A DNA stretch of 64,000 bases, taken from the NCBI GenBank assembly GCA_963805505.1, contig CAWDUP010000006.1, positions 77,261 to 141,260 on the forward strand, written 5' to 3'. Numbering within the stretch: position 1 is the stretch's first letter; each line of letters starts with the position of its first letter. Origin of the DNA: JANPBY01 sp963805505 (GTDB lineage: Bacteria; Actinomycetota; Actinomycetes; DATJPE01). The notes below the pieces were generated by a model. That model did no database searches and was not told the origin of the DNA. It saw only the letters and a list, made by a program, of their open reading frames with translations. The position numbers and the translations under genes were made by a program. This document shows positions 1 through 10,046 of the stretch, piece by piece.

Positions 1-583
1 TGATGACATCGCGGTCGTAGCGGTGCCGGTTGTCCCACACGTCGCCGTTCGGGCACGTGACGTTGAGATGGTTGGACCAGAAGTCCACCATCACCTCGAA
101 CAGCTGCCGTTTGCTCCACAGGGCGCGACCGATGTGGGAGTAGAGCAGATCCATCATCACGTCGTAGCTGAAGTTGTCGACCTGCAGGTTGTCGTCGCGG
201 TCCTCGGAGTTCCACACCTTGCGGATCGACCACGTCAGCCGGGGAAAGTGCTCGAGCATCTTGTTGGCCGTGGTGTCCTTGATCGACTTCGGCGCGAGCT
301 GCTCCTCCAGCCAGGCTCGGCTGCCCACATGTTTGGCGTGCGAGACGAGCGAGGGTGACAGGCCGTACGTCGCTCGCCGAAGCAGGTGAAGCGTGCTGTC
401 ACCGCCGAGGATCTTGGCTGCGACGGGGGTCACCGCCACGGAGCGCTGCGCTCCTGCCAGCTGGGCCACCGGGGACGTCGTGGTTGCAGCTGCCGTTGGG
501 GCAAGAGCCGTCGAGGCCGCCATCGTGGCCGTACCGGCCGCAGCAGCCCCGAGCACGCTCCGGCGCGAGAGTTTCGCCGTCAC
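1..583 (-). CDS. DUF1800 family protein, Tat-exported, C-terminal part missing
   Basis: The reading frame is open to the left edge of the window, so only the N-terminal part is present. A twin-arginine signal (SRRSVLG followed by an Ala-rich hydrophobic stretch) precedes a region typical of DUF1800: HLLRRATYG near the N-terminus and later DFWSNHLNV. DUF1800 proteins are exported, their function is unknown, and they are often encoded beside DUF1501 proteins. I prefer the GTG at 583, which puts the Tat motif close to the N-terminus. The frame stays open to an ATG at 655, but that start would overlap the divergent globin start codon and lacks a ribosome binding site. The family call is confident; the start is not. 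Confidence 0.75.
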   Translation of the reverse strand, partial: MTAKLSRRSVLGAAAAGTATMAASTALAPTAAATTTSPVAQLAGAQRSVAVTPVAAKILGGDSTLHLLRRATYGLSPSLVSHAKHVGSRAWLEEQLAPKSIKDTTANKMLEHFPRLTWSIRKVWNSEDRDDNLQVDNFSYDVMMDLLYSHIGRALWSKRQLFEVMVDFWSNHLNVTCPNGDVWDNRHRYDRDVI

Positions 584-653
584 CGCCTGTTCGTCGTCCC
601 AGCAGGAGGCCCCTTCGATGCGCCGACCGGGTGAGCCTGGGAGAATTGGCGTC

Positions 654-1112
654 ATGGAGCCGAGCAGTCAGGCAGCCGCGTCCGTCGGCGAAGAGGTCGT
701 ACCCACGGCGTATGACTTGATGGGCGGCCATCCGACCTTCCAGCGCCTGGTGGCCCGCTTCTATGCGGGCGTCGCGGTCGACCCGATCCTGCGACCGCTC
801 TACCCCGAGGAGGACCTGGGTCCCGCCGAAGAGCGTTTCCGGATGTTCCTCGAGCAGTACTGGGGTGGACCCACGACCTATTCCGACCAACGCGGGCACC
901 CGCGGCTGCGGATGCGGCACGCACCGTTCCGGATCGGGATCCGCGAACGTGATGCCTGGTTGGCCCGCATGCGAGTGGCCGTGGACGAGTCGGAGCTCGG
1001 GCCGGAGCTCGCTGCCACGCTGTGGGACTACTTCGAGCACGCCGCGACGTTCATGATCAATGCGGACGAACCCTCCGAGGTAGGCCTGTCAGTCGCAGAC
1101 GAGGAGCACTGA
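654..1112 (+). CDS. glbO: Truncated hemoglobin, group II (GlbO-like)
   Basis: The product is a globin of about 152 residues. It carries the group II truncated haemoglobin pattern: FQRLVARFYAGVAVDP, YPEEDLGPAEERFRMFL, QYWGGPTTY and HPRLRMRHAPFRIG, the last containing the proximal histidine. Such proteins bind oxygen or peroxides in the cytoplasm and are linked to respiration and redox protection. GGGAGAA lies about 10 nt before the ATG. The stop codon abuts the GTG of the following glycosidase, so the two are probably co-transcribed. The same globin/glycosidase order occurs in Mycobacterium tuberculosis (glbO-aglA). Confidence 0.93.
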   Translation: MEPSSQAAASVGEEVVPTAYDLMGGHPTFQRLVARFYAGVAVDPILRPLYPEEDLGPAEERFRMFLEQYWGGPTTYSDQRGHPRLRMRHAPFRIGIRERDAWLARMRVAVDESELGPELAATLWDYFEHAATFMINADEPSEVGLSVADEEH

Positions 1113-2723
1113 GTGACCGAATGGTGGCGGGACGCGGTCGTCTACCAGATCTATGTGCGGTCGTTCGCCGACTCTGACGGCGACGGCGAGGGCGACCTGA
1201 AGGGAATCGCTTCCCGGCTTTCCTATCTAGCCGGTCTGGGCGTGGACGCGATCTGGCTCACCCCGTTCTATCCCTCGCCACTGGCTGACGGCGGCTACGA
1301 CGTGGCCGACTACCGCGACGTCGATCCGCGGTTCGGCACTCTCGCGGACTTCGATGACTTGTTGTCCGAGGCGCACGGGCTCGGGCTCAAGGTGATCGTC
1401 GATATCGTGCCCAACCACTGCAGCGACCAGCACGCGTGGTTTCGAGCCGCTGTCGAGGCCGGTCCCGGCAGCCCAGAACGCGAACGCTTCCACTTCCGCC
1501 CGGTCGATCCCTCGTCGCCTGACACGCCGCCGAACGACTGGCCGGCCGCCTTCGGGGGGAGTGCTTGGGACCGCGTTCGCGAGTCCGACGGGGCCCTGGG
1601 CGAGTGGTATCTCCATCTGTTCACCCCCGAGCAGCCGGACTTCAACTGGGATCACCCGGACGTGGTCGCCGAGTTCGAGGCCGTGCTCCGCTTCTGGCTC
1701 GACCGCGGTGTGGACGGTTTCCGGGTGGATGTCGCGCATGGGCTCGTCAAGGAGTCCGGCCTGCCTCCCCTCGGCGAGGACATGGGGCGCAGGCATCGTG
1801 AGAACAACCTCGACCCGGGCCTGGTCACCCCGATGTATGACCAGCCGGAGGTTCATGAGATCTACCGGGGATGGCGTCGGATCCTCGACGAATATCCCGG
1901 CGACCGAATGATGGTCGGGGAGGTGTGGCTGGGCAACCCCTCCGCGTTAGGCAGGTATCTGCGCGCCGACGAGATGCACCAGGCGTTCAACTTCAGGTGG
2001 CTCTTCGCGCCCTGGGACGCCGCAGCCGTGCGGTCGGTCGTCGAAGTGTCGCTGGCCGAAGCCGAAGCGGTCGGAGCGCCAGCGACCTGGGTGCTCTCCA
2101 ACCACGACGTCCACCGAGAGGTCACCCGCTACGGCGGCGGGCCACTCGGCCTGGCCCGGTCTCGCGCGATGGCCGTCTTCATGCACGCGCTGCCGGGGTC
2201 GGCGTACGTCTACCAGGGCGAGGAGCTCGGCCTGCCCGAGGTCCTCGATATCCCTGAGAACGCGCTTCAGGACCCCACCTGGGAACGCTCCGGTCACACC
2301 GTCCGGGGGCGCGACGGTTGTCGGGTGCCGATCCCGTGGGAGGGAACGACGCAGCCGTACGGCTTCGGGCCTGCCGGTTCCACTCCGTGGCTCCCGCAGC
2401 CGGCGACGTGGGCCGAGCTCTCGGTCGAGGCGGAGGATGAGGTCCCCGGATCGACCCTGCACCTCTTCCGAGACCTGCTGCGCTGCCGACGGGAGTTCCT
2501 GGGTGCGGAGACGGGCACGCTGGCCTGGATCTCCGGGCTGCCGCCCGAGGTCATCGGCTTCAGGCGAGGTGGACTGACCTGCCTGCTGAACCTCGCGGAC
2601 GATCCGGTGCAGTTGCCACCTGAGCTGGCTGACGGTGCGCGAGTACTGATCACCAGCGACCCGAGCTATCCGGGCGGAGCAACGTTGAACGGGTCCACGG
2701 CAGCCTGGTTCACCGCTTCCTGA
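1113..2723 (+). CDS. GH13 alpha-glucosidase
   Basis: This is a 536-residue cytoplasmic glycoside hydrolase of family 13 (oligo-1,6-/alpha-1,4-glucosidase type). The catalytic barrel begins with WWRDAVVYQIYVRSFADS. The conserved regions are intact: DIVPNH, GFRVDVAHG with nucleophile D206, GEVW with acid/base E270, and SNHD with D332. It should release glucose from the non-reducing ends of short alpha-glucans or related glucosides; the linkage preference cannot be read from sequence. Translation starts at a GTG directly after the globin stop with no spacer. It corresponds in family and position to mycobacterial aglA. Confidence 0.93.
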   Translation: MTEWWRDAVVYQIYVRSFADSDGDGEGDLKGIASRLSYLAGLGVDAIWLTPFYPSPLADGGYDVADYRDVDPRFGTLADFDDLLSEAHGLGLKVIVDIVPNHCSDQHAWFRAAVEAGPGSPERERFHFRPVDPSSPDTPPNDWPAAFGGSAWDRVRESDGALGEWYLHLFTPEQPDFNWDHPDVVAEFEAVLRFWLDRGVDGFRVDVAHGLVKESGLPPLGEDMGRRHRENNLDPGLVTPMYDQPEVHEIYRGWRRILDEYPGDRMMVGEVWLGNPSALGRYLRADEMHQAFNFRWLFAPWDAAAVRSVVEVSLAEAEAVGAPATWVLSNHDVHREVTRYGGGPLGLARSRAMAVFMHALPGSAYVYQGEELGLPEVLDIPENALQDPTWERSGHTVRGRDGCRVPIPWEGTTQPYGFGPAGSTPWLPQPATWAELSVEAEDEVPGSTLHLFRDLLRCRREFLGAETGTLAWISGLPPEVIGFRRGGLTCLLNLADDPVQLPPELADGARVLITSDPSYPGGATLNGSTAAWFTAS

Positions 2724-2856
2724 TCCTTCGCTGCGTCTCGGATCGGGATGCCGGCGGATTTCCCTGCCCTGGAAAGTGGCAACCTTTTGCCGAGCCCACC
2801 GCGTCAGCACCTACGAGGGCGCAATTCAGCGCCCACCGATGACAGGGGTTCCAACC

Positions 2857-3357
2857 GTGGCCGATCGGTCAGACTTCGACGGATTCGTCGAAGCCAGGTC
2901 TCCCCGACTGCTGCGCACGGCATTCCTGCTGACGCGCAACTGGGCGACCGCCGAGGACCTGCTGCAGACAGCGCTGACCAAGGCCTGGTTCGCGTGGGGC
3001 CGGATCGAGGCCGCGCCGGAGGCGTACGTGCGCCGGACGATGGTGACGACGTACACGTCATGGCGTCGTCGTCGGTGGCACGGGGAGACGCCGACCCAGC
3101 GCATTCCTGACCGCCCCGGCCCAGAGGGGACCGCGTCCATCGACGATCGAGCGGTGCTCGGTGAAGCCCTCGACGGGCTCCCTCCGCGACAGCGCGCCGC
3201 GATCGTCCTGCGCTACTTCGAGGACCTCAGCGAGGCCGAGACCGCGGCCGCCATGGGCTGCTCGATCGGCACCGTGAAGAGCCAGACCAGCAAGGCCCTT
3301 GCCCGTTTGAGGGTCGACCCGACGTTGGTCGCCGACCCGGCGACCGGGTGGAGATGA
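2857..3357 (+). CDS. SigE-family RNA polymerase sigma factor (ECF type)
   Basis: The protein has about 166 residues in two sigma domains. Region 2 is seen as LLRTAFLLTRNWATAEDLLQ, and region 4 as LPPRQRAAIVLRYFEDLSE followed by the helix-turn-helix CSIGTVKSQTSKALARLR. This pattern is the actinobacterial SigE family of ECF-like sigma factors. A GTG at 2857 has AGGGG eight nt upstream; an in-frame ATG at 2839 is the alternative start. Its stop overlaps the start of the next gene (ATGA), so the pair is translationally coupled. That is the usual arrangement for a sigma factor and its membrane-bound partner. Confidence 0.9.
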   Translation: MADRSDFDGFVEARSPRLLRTAFLLTRNWATAEDLLQTALTKAWFAWGRIEAAPEAYVRRTMVTTYTSWRRRRWHGETPTQRIPDRPGPEGTASIDDRAVLGEALDGLPPRQRAAIVLRYFEDLSEAETAAAMGCSIGTVKSQTSKALARLRVDPTLVADPATGWR

Positions 3358-4370
3358 CCATGTTGACGACCGATGAGTTGAAGGCTCAGCTCAACCGTGA
3401 CGCCGCTGAGATCCCGTCGAACGCGGCCCGGCTGGATCAGGTCCACGGACGAGTCACCAGACGCCGGCGTCAGCGAGCCCAGCTAACCGGGGCGCTGGCG
3501 GTTGTGGCGATCGGCGCCGCGGTCGTCGTGCTGCCGCACGTGCTGCCTGGTAGCTCCGACGAGAAGCCCACCATCCCGGCTGTCTCGCCGAGCGGCAGCA
3601 CGCCCCTTGCGGACTACAGCCTCGGCGGGCATCTCATCGCGCAGACACAGGGTCGCGGGCCAGAAGGCCTCACGGTGATGTTCACGCCCTCCAACAAGAA
3701 CCTGACGTTCGTCATCGATTGCTACCTGCCGGGGAGCCCCGCCAAGACGATGGTGGACATCAGCATCGACGGAAAGCCCGTCTCGTCGTCCAGTTGCGGT
3801 GAGGAACCGATCTTCTCCGGCGGCACGGCGTTCACACCGGAGGCCACCCCTGTGACACCAGGAACGCCGGCGGTTCTGCGGCTGACCTACCCCAAGGGTG
3901 CGTCTCCCCTGGCGCAGGCACGGATCGGCATCTACGAGGCCGTACCGCTGGCGGATTACCCGTTGCCTCCCGAGCCGACGCCCCTCCCCTCCATCGATCC
4001 GAGCGCGAATCTCGATCCACGCCTCCACTCCGACCCGTTGGCGCTCGTGAGTGCCGGCCCGCTGACCCGACTCACCCCGAACGCTTCGGTGGGTCCGAAC
4101 GGATCCTGGTCCGACACCTTCCGCATCAGCAGGAACCTCAGCATCGAGGCGGCTACCGCCGCTCCCGGGACCCTGCGGTTCCTCGTGGATGGGCGCGAGA
4201 TCGACTCGTGCGTCAGCTGGACCTATGGACAGTCCGTCTGCGGGCTCACGGAGACCCTCAAGGATCTCGGGATCAAGTCCGGGCAAAGCATCAAGGTCGA
4301 GATCCGAGCGGAGCGTTTCCCTGGTGACTCGTGGGCCGTCCTGCTCTCCGACGGCGGCCTCAATCCGTAA
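3354..4370 (+). CDS. Single-pass membrane protein coupled to the SigE-family sigma factor (possible anti-sigma)
   Basis: The protein has about 338 residues. A short cytoplasmic N-terminus (DELKAQLNRDAAEIPSNAAR) and a basic stretch (RRRRQR) precede one hydrophobic segment near residues 42-60. A long Pro/Ser/Thr-rich extracytoplasmic region follows. The topology and the ATGA overlap with the sigma gene suggest a regulator of that sigma factor, as in many SigE-family operons. I see no zinc-binding anti-sigma motif (HxxxCxxC), so any binding would have to use another fold. The gene ends exactly where the convergent hypothetical gene ends. Confidence 0.8.
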   Translation: MTMLTTDELKAQLNRDAAEIPSNAARLDQVHGRVTRRRRQRAQLTGALAVVAIGAAVVVLPHVLPGSSDEKPTIPAVSPSGSTPLADYSLGGHLIAQTQGRGPEGLTVMFTPSNKNLTFVIDCYLPGSPAKTMVDISIDGKPVSSSSCGEEPIFSGGTAFTPEATPVTPGTPAVLRLTYPKGASPLAQARIGIYEAVPLADYPLPPEPTPLPSIDPSANLDPRLHSDPLALVSAGPLTRLTPNASVGPNGSWSDTFRISRNLSIEAATAAPGTLRFLVDGREIDSCVSWTYGQSVCGLTETLKDLGIKSGQSIKVEIRAERFPGDSWAVLLSDGGLNP

Positions 4371-5051
4371 TCAGGAGAAGGCGCCGAGGACGTCGAGGGT
4401 GCCGAGCCCGCCAGCGGCCATGGAGCCGCGAAGGTCAGGGCGCACCAGCACGCTGCCACCAGGGCAGCCCAACCGGGACCACGAACCGCAGCGGAAGGAG
4501 CTCACCATGCCCTCCCGTGACAGCAGGCCGACCTGTCGAGCCGCGTGCGCGGCCCGAAGCGGCGCCGACCCCACGGCGGGCTCGTCCCAGAGCTGGTCGG
4601 CGATGGCCTCGAGTGCGGTGGGCGTACGGCCTTCGGCGGGCAGCGCGTCGACACGTCGCCGGAAGCCCTCGACGGCCACGCTCACCTGGTCGACGACCAT
4701 GGAGGCCGGTACCTCCGCCTCCGGCTCCCAGCCCGACGAGGGCGGAAGCAGCGCGGCCCAGGCGGGTCCGACGACCGCCGCCGGGAGCTGGAGCGCGGTC
4801 TCACCCGTGCCTTCGGACACGTTGATCGTCTCGATCAGCCGTTGAGCCGAGACCGTCGAGTCGACCTCGCAAGGCATCAACAATGCGACCGGGCGCAAGG
4901 TCAGCACCCCGAACGGTGGGCCAGCCCAGACGCCGGCGACCTGACCGCGGGCCTGAACCCGCACGGCGGCGCGGTCGTCCAGCGCGACGATCCGCTTGAG
5001 GTAGATGCTTAGGCCGGCCCGCTCGACCGGGCTGAGGTCGAGTCCGCTCAT
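4371..5051 (-). CDS. Conserved hypothetical protein, last gene of the ettA operon
   Basis: This 226-residue protein begins MSGLDLSPVERAGLSIYLKR and has no signal peptide or membrane segment. I do not recognise a catalytic motif. It is rich in Ala/Val with a moderately conserved-looking central part. Its ATG overlaps the thioesterase stop (ATGA), so it is the third gene of an ettA-thioesterase-hypothetical unit. The position suggests a cytoplasmic housekeeping role, but nothing in the sequence defines it. Confidence 0.75.
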   Translation of the reverse strand: MSGLDLSPVERAGLSIYLKRIVALDDRAAVRVQARGQVAGVWAGPPFGVLTLRPVALLMPCEVDSTVSAQRLIETINVSEGTGETALQLPAAVVGPAWAALLPPSSGWEPEAEVPASMVVDQVSVAVEGFRRRVDALPAEGRTPTALEAIADQLWDEPAVGSAPLRAAHAARQVGLLSREGMVSSFRCGSWSRLGCPGGSVLVRPDLRGSMAAGGLGTLDVLGAFS

Positions 5052-5473
5052 CCGAGAGCGGCGCCGGCCGGCTCGAGGTAGTCGTTGAGCCAGGCCTTCT
5101 CCTCCGGCGTGAGCCGACGCGGGCGGGCCTGGGTGAAGTCGTAGGGAACCATCGTCGACCCGGCGGTCGCATAGACGGTGCCGTCGGAGTCGTACACCTC
5201 GTAGCCGAGCGAGAACGACGCGGCGCCGATCTTCGTCACCCAGACGTCGATGGGCACCGGCTCGCTGCGGTGGAACAACGGACGGCGATAGCGGATGTCG
5301 CTGGCGGCGACCAGGATGCCGGCCGTGGCCTTGTCGAGACCAGACAGCGGCACGGATTGGAACATCTCGACTCGCGCCTCCTCGACATAGGTGAGGAACT
5401 GCACGTTGTTCACATGCCCGTAGGCGTCCATGTCCTGCCACCGCATCGCCACGCGTGCCGTGAACCGCGCCAT
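5048..5473 (-). CDS. Acyl-CoA thioesterase, 4HBT hot-dog fold
   Basis: A 141-residue single hot-dog domain of the 4-hydroxybenzoyl-CoA thioesterase class. The N-terminus RWQDMDAYGHVNNVQFL contains the Asp and the HVNN active-site turn used by YbgC/4HBT enzymes. It should hydrolyse acyl-CoA thioesters in the cytoplasm; acyl specificity is not predictable. It lies 14 nt after ettA and overlaps the next gene by 4 nt. The M. tuberculosis counterpart (Rv2475c) sits near ettA (Rv2477c) in the same order. Confidence 0.9.
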   Translation of the reverse strand: MARFTARVAMRWQDMDAYGHVNNVQFLTYVEEARVEMFQSVPLSGLDKATAGILVAASDIRYRRPLFHRSEPVPIDVWVTKIGAASFSLGYEVYDSDGTVYATAGSTMVPYDFTQARPRRLTPEEKAWLNDYLEPAGAALG

Positions 5474-5487
5474 GTGATGTCCCTCCC

Positions 5488-7155
<1,668 letters not shown>

Positions 7156-7210
7156 CCCCCAAGCCTAGGGGCGCCGACGTCGGCCTCAGACCACGGTCAC
7201 GACGCGGGCC

Positions 7211-7672
7211 TCACGCAGCCTGCGGATCTCCCGCCTGGGGACGCGCCCCGTCGTTCCCGGGAGGTCGTTCGATCCCCTCGGTGCCGGACGGCGGCGTCTC
7301 CCCCGAACGGGGAGCGCCGCGCCGGTAGATGGCGGTGCCACGGGTCAGGTCATGCCCGACCGTTTGGGCGTCCAGGTCGAGCGATGTGCCCGGTGTGCCG
7401 TCACCGCGGGTGTATTCCTTGACCTGCAACCGCCCATGAACCATGACCGGGTCACCGATGCCAACACAGGACGCCACGTGATCGGCCAAGGCGCGCCAGC
7501 AGGTGACCGAGAACCATGCGGTCGGTCCGTCGCTCCAGGTGCCGCGGGCCTTGTCATAGCGCCGCGGCGTCGAGGCCAGTCGAAACGAGGTCACGGGATG
7601 TCCGCCCTTGGTCACCGAAGCCCGGGGCTTGCTCGCCACGTTGCCCGTCACTGTCAAGAAGATCTCGCCCAC
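7211..7672 (-). CDS. ssb: Single-stranded DNA-binding protein (SSB paralogue)
   Basis: A 153-residue OB-fold protein: FLTVTGNVASKP, VTSFRLAST, WFSVTCWRALADHV and GDPVMVHGRLQVKEY are the typical SSB strands. The C-terminal third is a low-complexity Pro/Gly tail ending in GDPQAA. It lacks the acidic DDDIPF-type tip that recruits partner proteins to canonical SSB. It therefore looks like the accessory actinobacterial paralogue, comparable to M. tuberculosis Rv2478c, which is also next to ettA. Confidence 0.9.
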   Translation of the reverse strand: MGEIFLTVTGNVASKPRASVTKGGHPVTSFRLASTPRRYDKARGTWSDGPTAWFSVTCWRALADHVASCVGIGDPVMVHGRLQVKEYTRGDGTPGTSLDLDAQTVGHDLTRGTAIYRRGAPRSGETPPSGTEGIERPPGNDGARPQAGDPQAA

Positions 7673-7814
7673 GTCGGTTCACCACCTCCAGCCCGGGGAC
7701 CTTCCGCCGGGCGTCGGCCAGCCTGTTCGGCCGTACCCCCACTCGAACAGGCCAAGGATGGTGGGTGTGGATGGCGCGGTTGCTGGGGACAAGGCGTGGG
7801 AAACTCGTCGATGA

Positions 7815-7888
7815 CCCCCCGTAGCTCAGCTGGATAGAGCAGTGGACTTCTAATCCGCCGGTCGCAGGTTCGACTCCTGCCGGGGGGA
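7815..7888 (+). tRNA. tRNA-Arg (TCT)
   Basis: A 74-nt cloverleaf. The acceptor stem ccccccg pairs with cgggggg, and the D arm is gctc/gagc. The anticodon stem gtgga/tccgc encloses loop cttctaa (anticodon TCT), and the T arm is gcagg-ttcgact-cctgc. The CCA end is not encoded. Confidence 0.95.
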
Positions 7889-7964
7889 CTGTTTCTGGGC
7901 GCCGCGGGGACTGGGCGCCATCAGAGGCTGGGCCGGGCGAGGGCGATCCCGTTCCCGGCGCTCT

Positions 7965-8690
7965 TCACGGCTTCGTAGCCCTGCCAGGCCCGCGCCGTGC
8001 GAGTGTGCCGTCCGGCCCAACAGACCACTCGACGTGGGTCCACTCCGGCGCCTGCGGTGTTCGGGTGTAGTCAATGACGAGGTCACCGGGGAGCACGCTG
8101 ATGCTCTGCACAAGCACCGTCGCGTAGGTCTCGCTCCCCACCGGATGTCGCACGATCAGCGCAGCGAGGTCGTCCGCACGCGGCTCGGCCCGGACGACCG
8201 ACGGCCAGTCGGCGTCGGCTGTGAAGCATGAGCGGTAGCGCTGACCCTTCGCGTCGAGCGGGTCGATGCCCACCGACGTGAACAGGTGGATGCCATCGCT
8301 CAGGTCGGTGCGGGTGAGATCCTCCGTGTCCCAACTCCACGCGGTGACACCCCCCGGAGCGTCCAGGACGAGGGTGAAGCTGGCCATCCCTTGGTGATCA
8401 AGATGCTTCGGCCACGCCGTGCCGTGCGTGAGCGCAGCGAGGGGCAGCAGCCCACGGGACGGCTGCCCCGTCTGGCGCTCGCGGCGATTGAGCACCACGG
8501 CGGTACGTCCGGCCGGCACGTCGGTGGCGCACCAGGTCCCCCCGGCTCGCTCGTCTCGTCCACCGACGTAGCTGGGATGCTCGGGCCACCAGGCGTCCGG
8601 ATCGTCGAAATCGCGCGAGACGAACTCGTCCCGGACAGCCAGGATCCGCGAGCGTGCCCCTGGCTCACGTTGCAGAACGACTGTGCACAT
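7965..8690 (-). CDS. NRDE/TANGO2 family protein
   Basis: A 241-residue protein starting MCTVVLQREPG. The family has Cys at position 2 as a presumed N-terminal nucleophile, then an N-R-D-E-like block, here VRDEFVSRDFD. Other family landmarks are GGTWCATD and VLNRR. NRDE proteins are related to eukaryotic TANGO2, which has been linked to haem and lipid handling; the bacterial role is not established. It is a stand-alone gene read towards the tRNA-Arg gene. The Met-Cys start was chosen because the Cys2 rule fixes it. Confidence 0.88.
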   Translation of the reverse strand: MCTVVLQREPGARSRILAVRDEFVSRDFDDPDAWWPEHPSYVGGRDERAGGTWCATDVPAGRTAVVLNRRERQTGQPSRGLLPLAALTHGTAWPKHLDHQGMASFTLVLDAPGGVTAWSWDTEDLTRTDLSDGIHLFTSVGIDPLDAKGQRYRSCFTADADWPSVVRAEPRADDLAALIVRHPVGSETYATVLVQSISVLPGDLVIDYTRTPQAPEWTHVEWSVGPDGTLARRGPGRATKP

Positions 8691-8756
8691 GACTAGTCCG
8701 CCGTCGCTCGCTGCATGCTCCGAGGCTAGTGGCGCGACCACCGTTGCCGGTCGCGA

Positions 8757-9161
8757 CTATCCGGTGGCGAGCTGGACCGCCATCAGGATGCTCGACAGGC
8801 TGGCCGGGTCGGCCAACTTCAACTCCGCGAGATCGCTGGGCCGGAACCAGCGAAGGTCGTCGTGCTCCTCGGGCGCGGCGTTTATGGGCTCGCCATCCCA
8901 TCGCGTCACGAGGAATGCGTGCATGTCGAGCGTGGGGTCACTGGTCGTCATCGGGACGGGTAGCGGGTCGTGGACATGCACACCGAGTTCTTCGAGGCAC
9001 TCCCGAATCACGGCTTGGTGAGGCAGCTCGCCCGCTTCGACATGTCCACCGGCGAGATCCCAGCAGTCGGGGTACCAACGACGCGATGGATGGCGATGTA
9101 CGAGGAGCACCAGACCGTCACGCACCAGCGCAGCGACAGCGATCGGAATCTGGGGGGCCAT
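8757..9161 (-). CDS. NUDIX hydrolase
   Basis: A 134-residue protein with a complete Nudix box: GGHVEAGE, then seven residues, then RECLEELGV. The box binds Mg and hydrolyses nucleoside-diphosphate-X substrates. The WDLAGGHVE context resembles 8-oxo-dGTP- or mutT-like housecleaning enzymes, but the substrate cannot be assigned. It is about 66 nt upstream of the NRDE gene on the same strand, so co-transcription is possible. Confidence 0.92.
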   Translation of the reverse strand: MAPQIPIAVAALVRDGLVLLVHRHPSRRWYPDCWDLAGGHVEAGELPHQAVIRECLEELGVHVHDPLPVPMTTSDPTLDMHAFLVTRWDGEPINAAPEEHDDLRWFRPSDLAELKLADPASLSSILMAVQLATG

Positions 9162-9189
9162 GGCCGCACACTAGACGCCGGCCGCGCGG

Positions 9190-9663
9190 TCACACCGCGA
9201 GTGCTTGCTCGGTGAGAGTTGCGAGTTCGGCTTGGTCGACTCCAGCGAAATGCAGTGCGCGAGGAACGGTACCGACTTGCGCTCCGAGCAGGCCGACCAG
9301 CAGATGGGCCGGGCGAATCTGACGGGAGCCCTTCGCGGCTGTCACGGACCGCTCCATGGCGGACTTGAACGAGGCGCTAAGCCGGAGCCGGCCGGGGAGT
9401 TCAGGACTGGGGACGAGGTCCGTCACCGGAGCCGCCACGCCCGCTACCGCGAGGCTCGCCCGAAATTCCTGGCCGAGTGCCTGCTGGACGGTGTCGTGGG
9501 TCAGGCCCACCGAGGCGAGCACGTGTCCTGCGTCAGTGTCTGGCCGGGCGGACATCGCAAGCAACAGGTGTTCTGCCTCCACGAGGGCGGACCGGCTCGC
9601 CCGTGCTTCGACTTCGGCGGACTTGACCAGTGAGCGTGTATCCGGAGCAAGGCGGGTGACCAT
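9190..9663 (-). CDS. Clp N-domain protein without ATPase domains
   Basis: The 157-residue protein consists of two Clp-repeat (ClpC/ClpA N-domain) halves. The first is EAEHLLLAMSARPDTDAGHV and the second IRPAHLLVGLLGAQ. No AAA+ module follows. Free Clp N-domains of this kind in actinobacteria are thought to act as adaptors or decoys for ClpC; this is inferred. Its ATG overlaps the stop of the small HTH gene (TGATG), so translation of the two is coupled. That pairing suggests a self-contained regulatory module. Confidence 0.85.
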   Translation of the reverse strand: MVTRLAPDTRSLVKSAEVEARASRSALVEAEHLLLAMSARPDTDAGHVLASVGLTHDTVQQALGQEFRASLAVAGVAAPVTDLVPSPELPGRLRLSASFKSAMERSVTAAKGSRQIRPAHLLVGLLGAQVGTVPRALHFAGVDQAELATLTEQALAV

Positions 9664-9893
9664 CAACGTCTCCTGAGATCGACGCCTGCGGCGATCAGCC
9701 GTTGGGCGTGCTTCTTGTGGACTGCCTGGCGAGTGACGCCGAGCGACTCGGCCACTTGCGGCCAGCTCCATCCGGAGCGCATGGCTCGCTCGACCTCGGC
9801 GTCTTCCATGAGGTCGGCAAGGCGACGAAGCGCCACCACGGCCGCGAGCCCCTCGGCGGGACCCTTCGAAGGGTCGATCTCGATCACAGGCAT
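9663..9893 (-). CDS. Small helix-turn-helix protein coupled to Clp-N protein
   Basis: A 76-residue cytoplasmic protein. The C-terminal half is a clear helix-turn-helix: WSWPQVAESLGVTRQAVHKK, followed by basic residues (LDLRRR-like end). The N-terminal half is a short helical stretch that may dimerise. It overlaps the Clp N-domain gene by one base, so the two products are probably made in fixed ratio. It likely regulates its own operon, perhaps through the inverted repeat just upstream. Confidence 0.85.
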   Translation of the reverse strand: MPVIEIDPSKGPAEGLAAVVALRRLADLMEDAEVERAMRSGWSWPQVAESLGVTRQAVHKKHAQRLIAAGVDLRRR

Positions 9894-9906
9894 GTGAGCA
9901 ACTCTA

Positions 9907-9929
9907 GTTGACTAGCTGAGAATGTCAAC
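9907..9929. promoter_or_regulatory. Inverted repeat upstream of the HTH/Clp-N operon
   Basis: GTTGAC and GTCAAC form a perfect 6-bp inverted repeat with an 11-nt spacer, 14 nt upstream of the HTH start codon. Its position would suit autoregulation by the HTH protein. The same GTTGAC can also be read as a -35 element, so operator and promoter cannot be told apart. Confidence 0.4.
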
Positions 9930-10046
9930 CCAAGTTGCTTACGGCCCGCCGCTGACGTACATGTGTCGCGGGTGGCGCCTGCCGCTCGCCAGCACCGGTT
10001 ATCGTCCGTGGATCTGCTCGCACGCCGCGACTGCTAGGGGTTCCCA

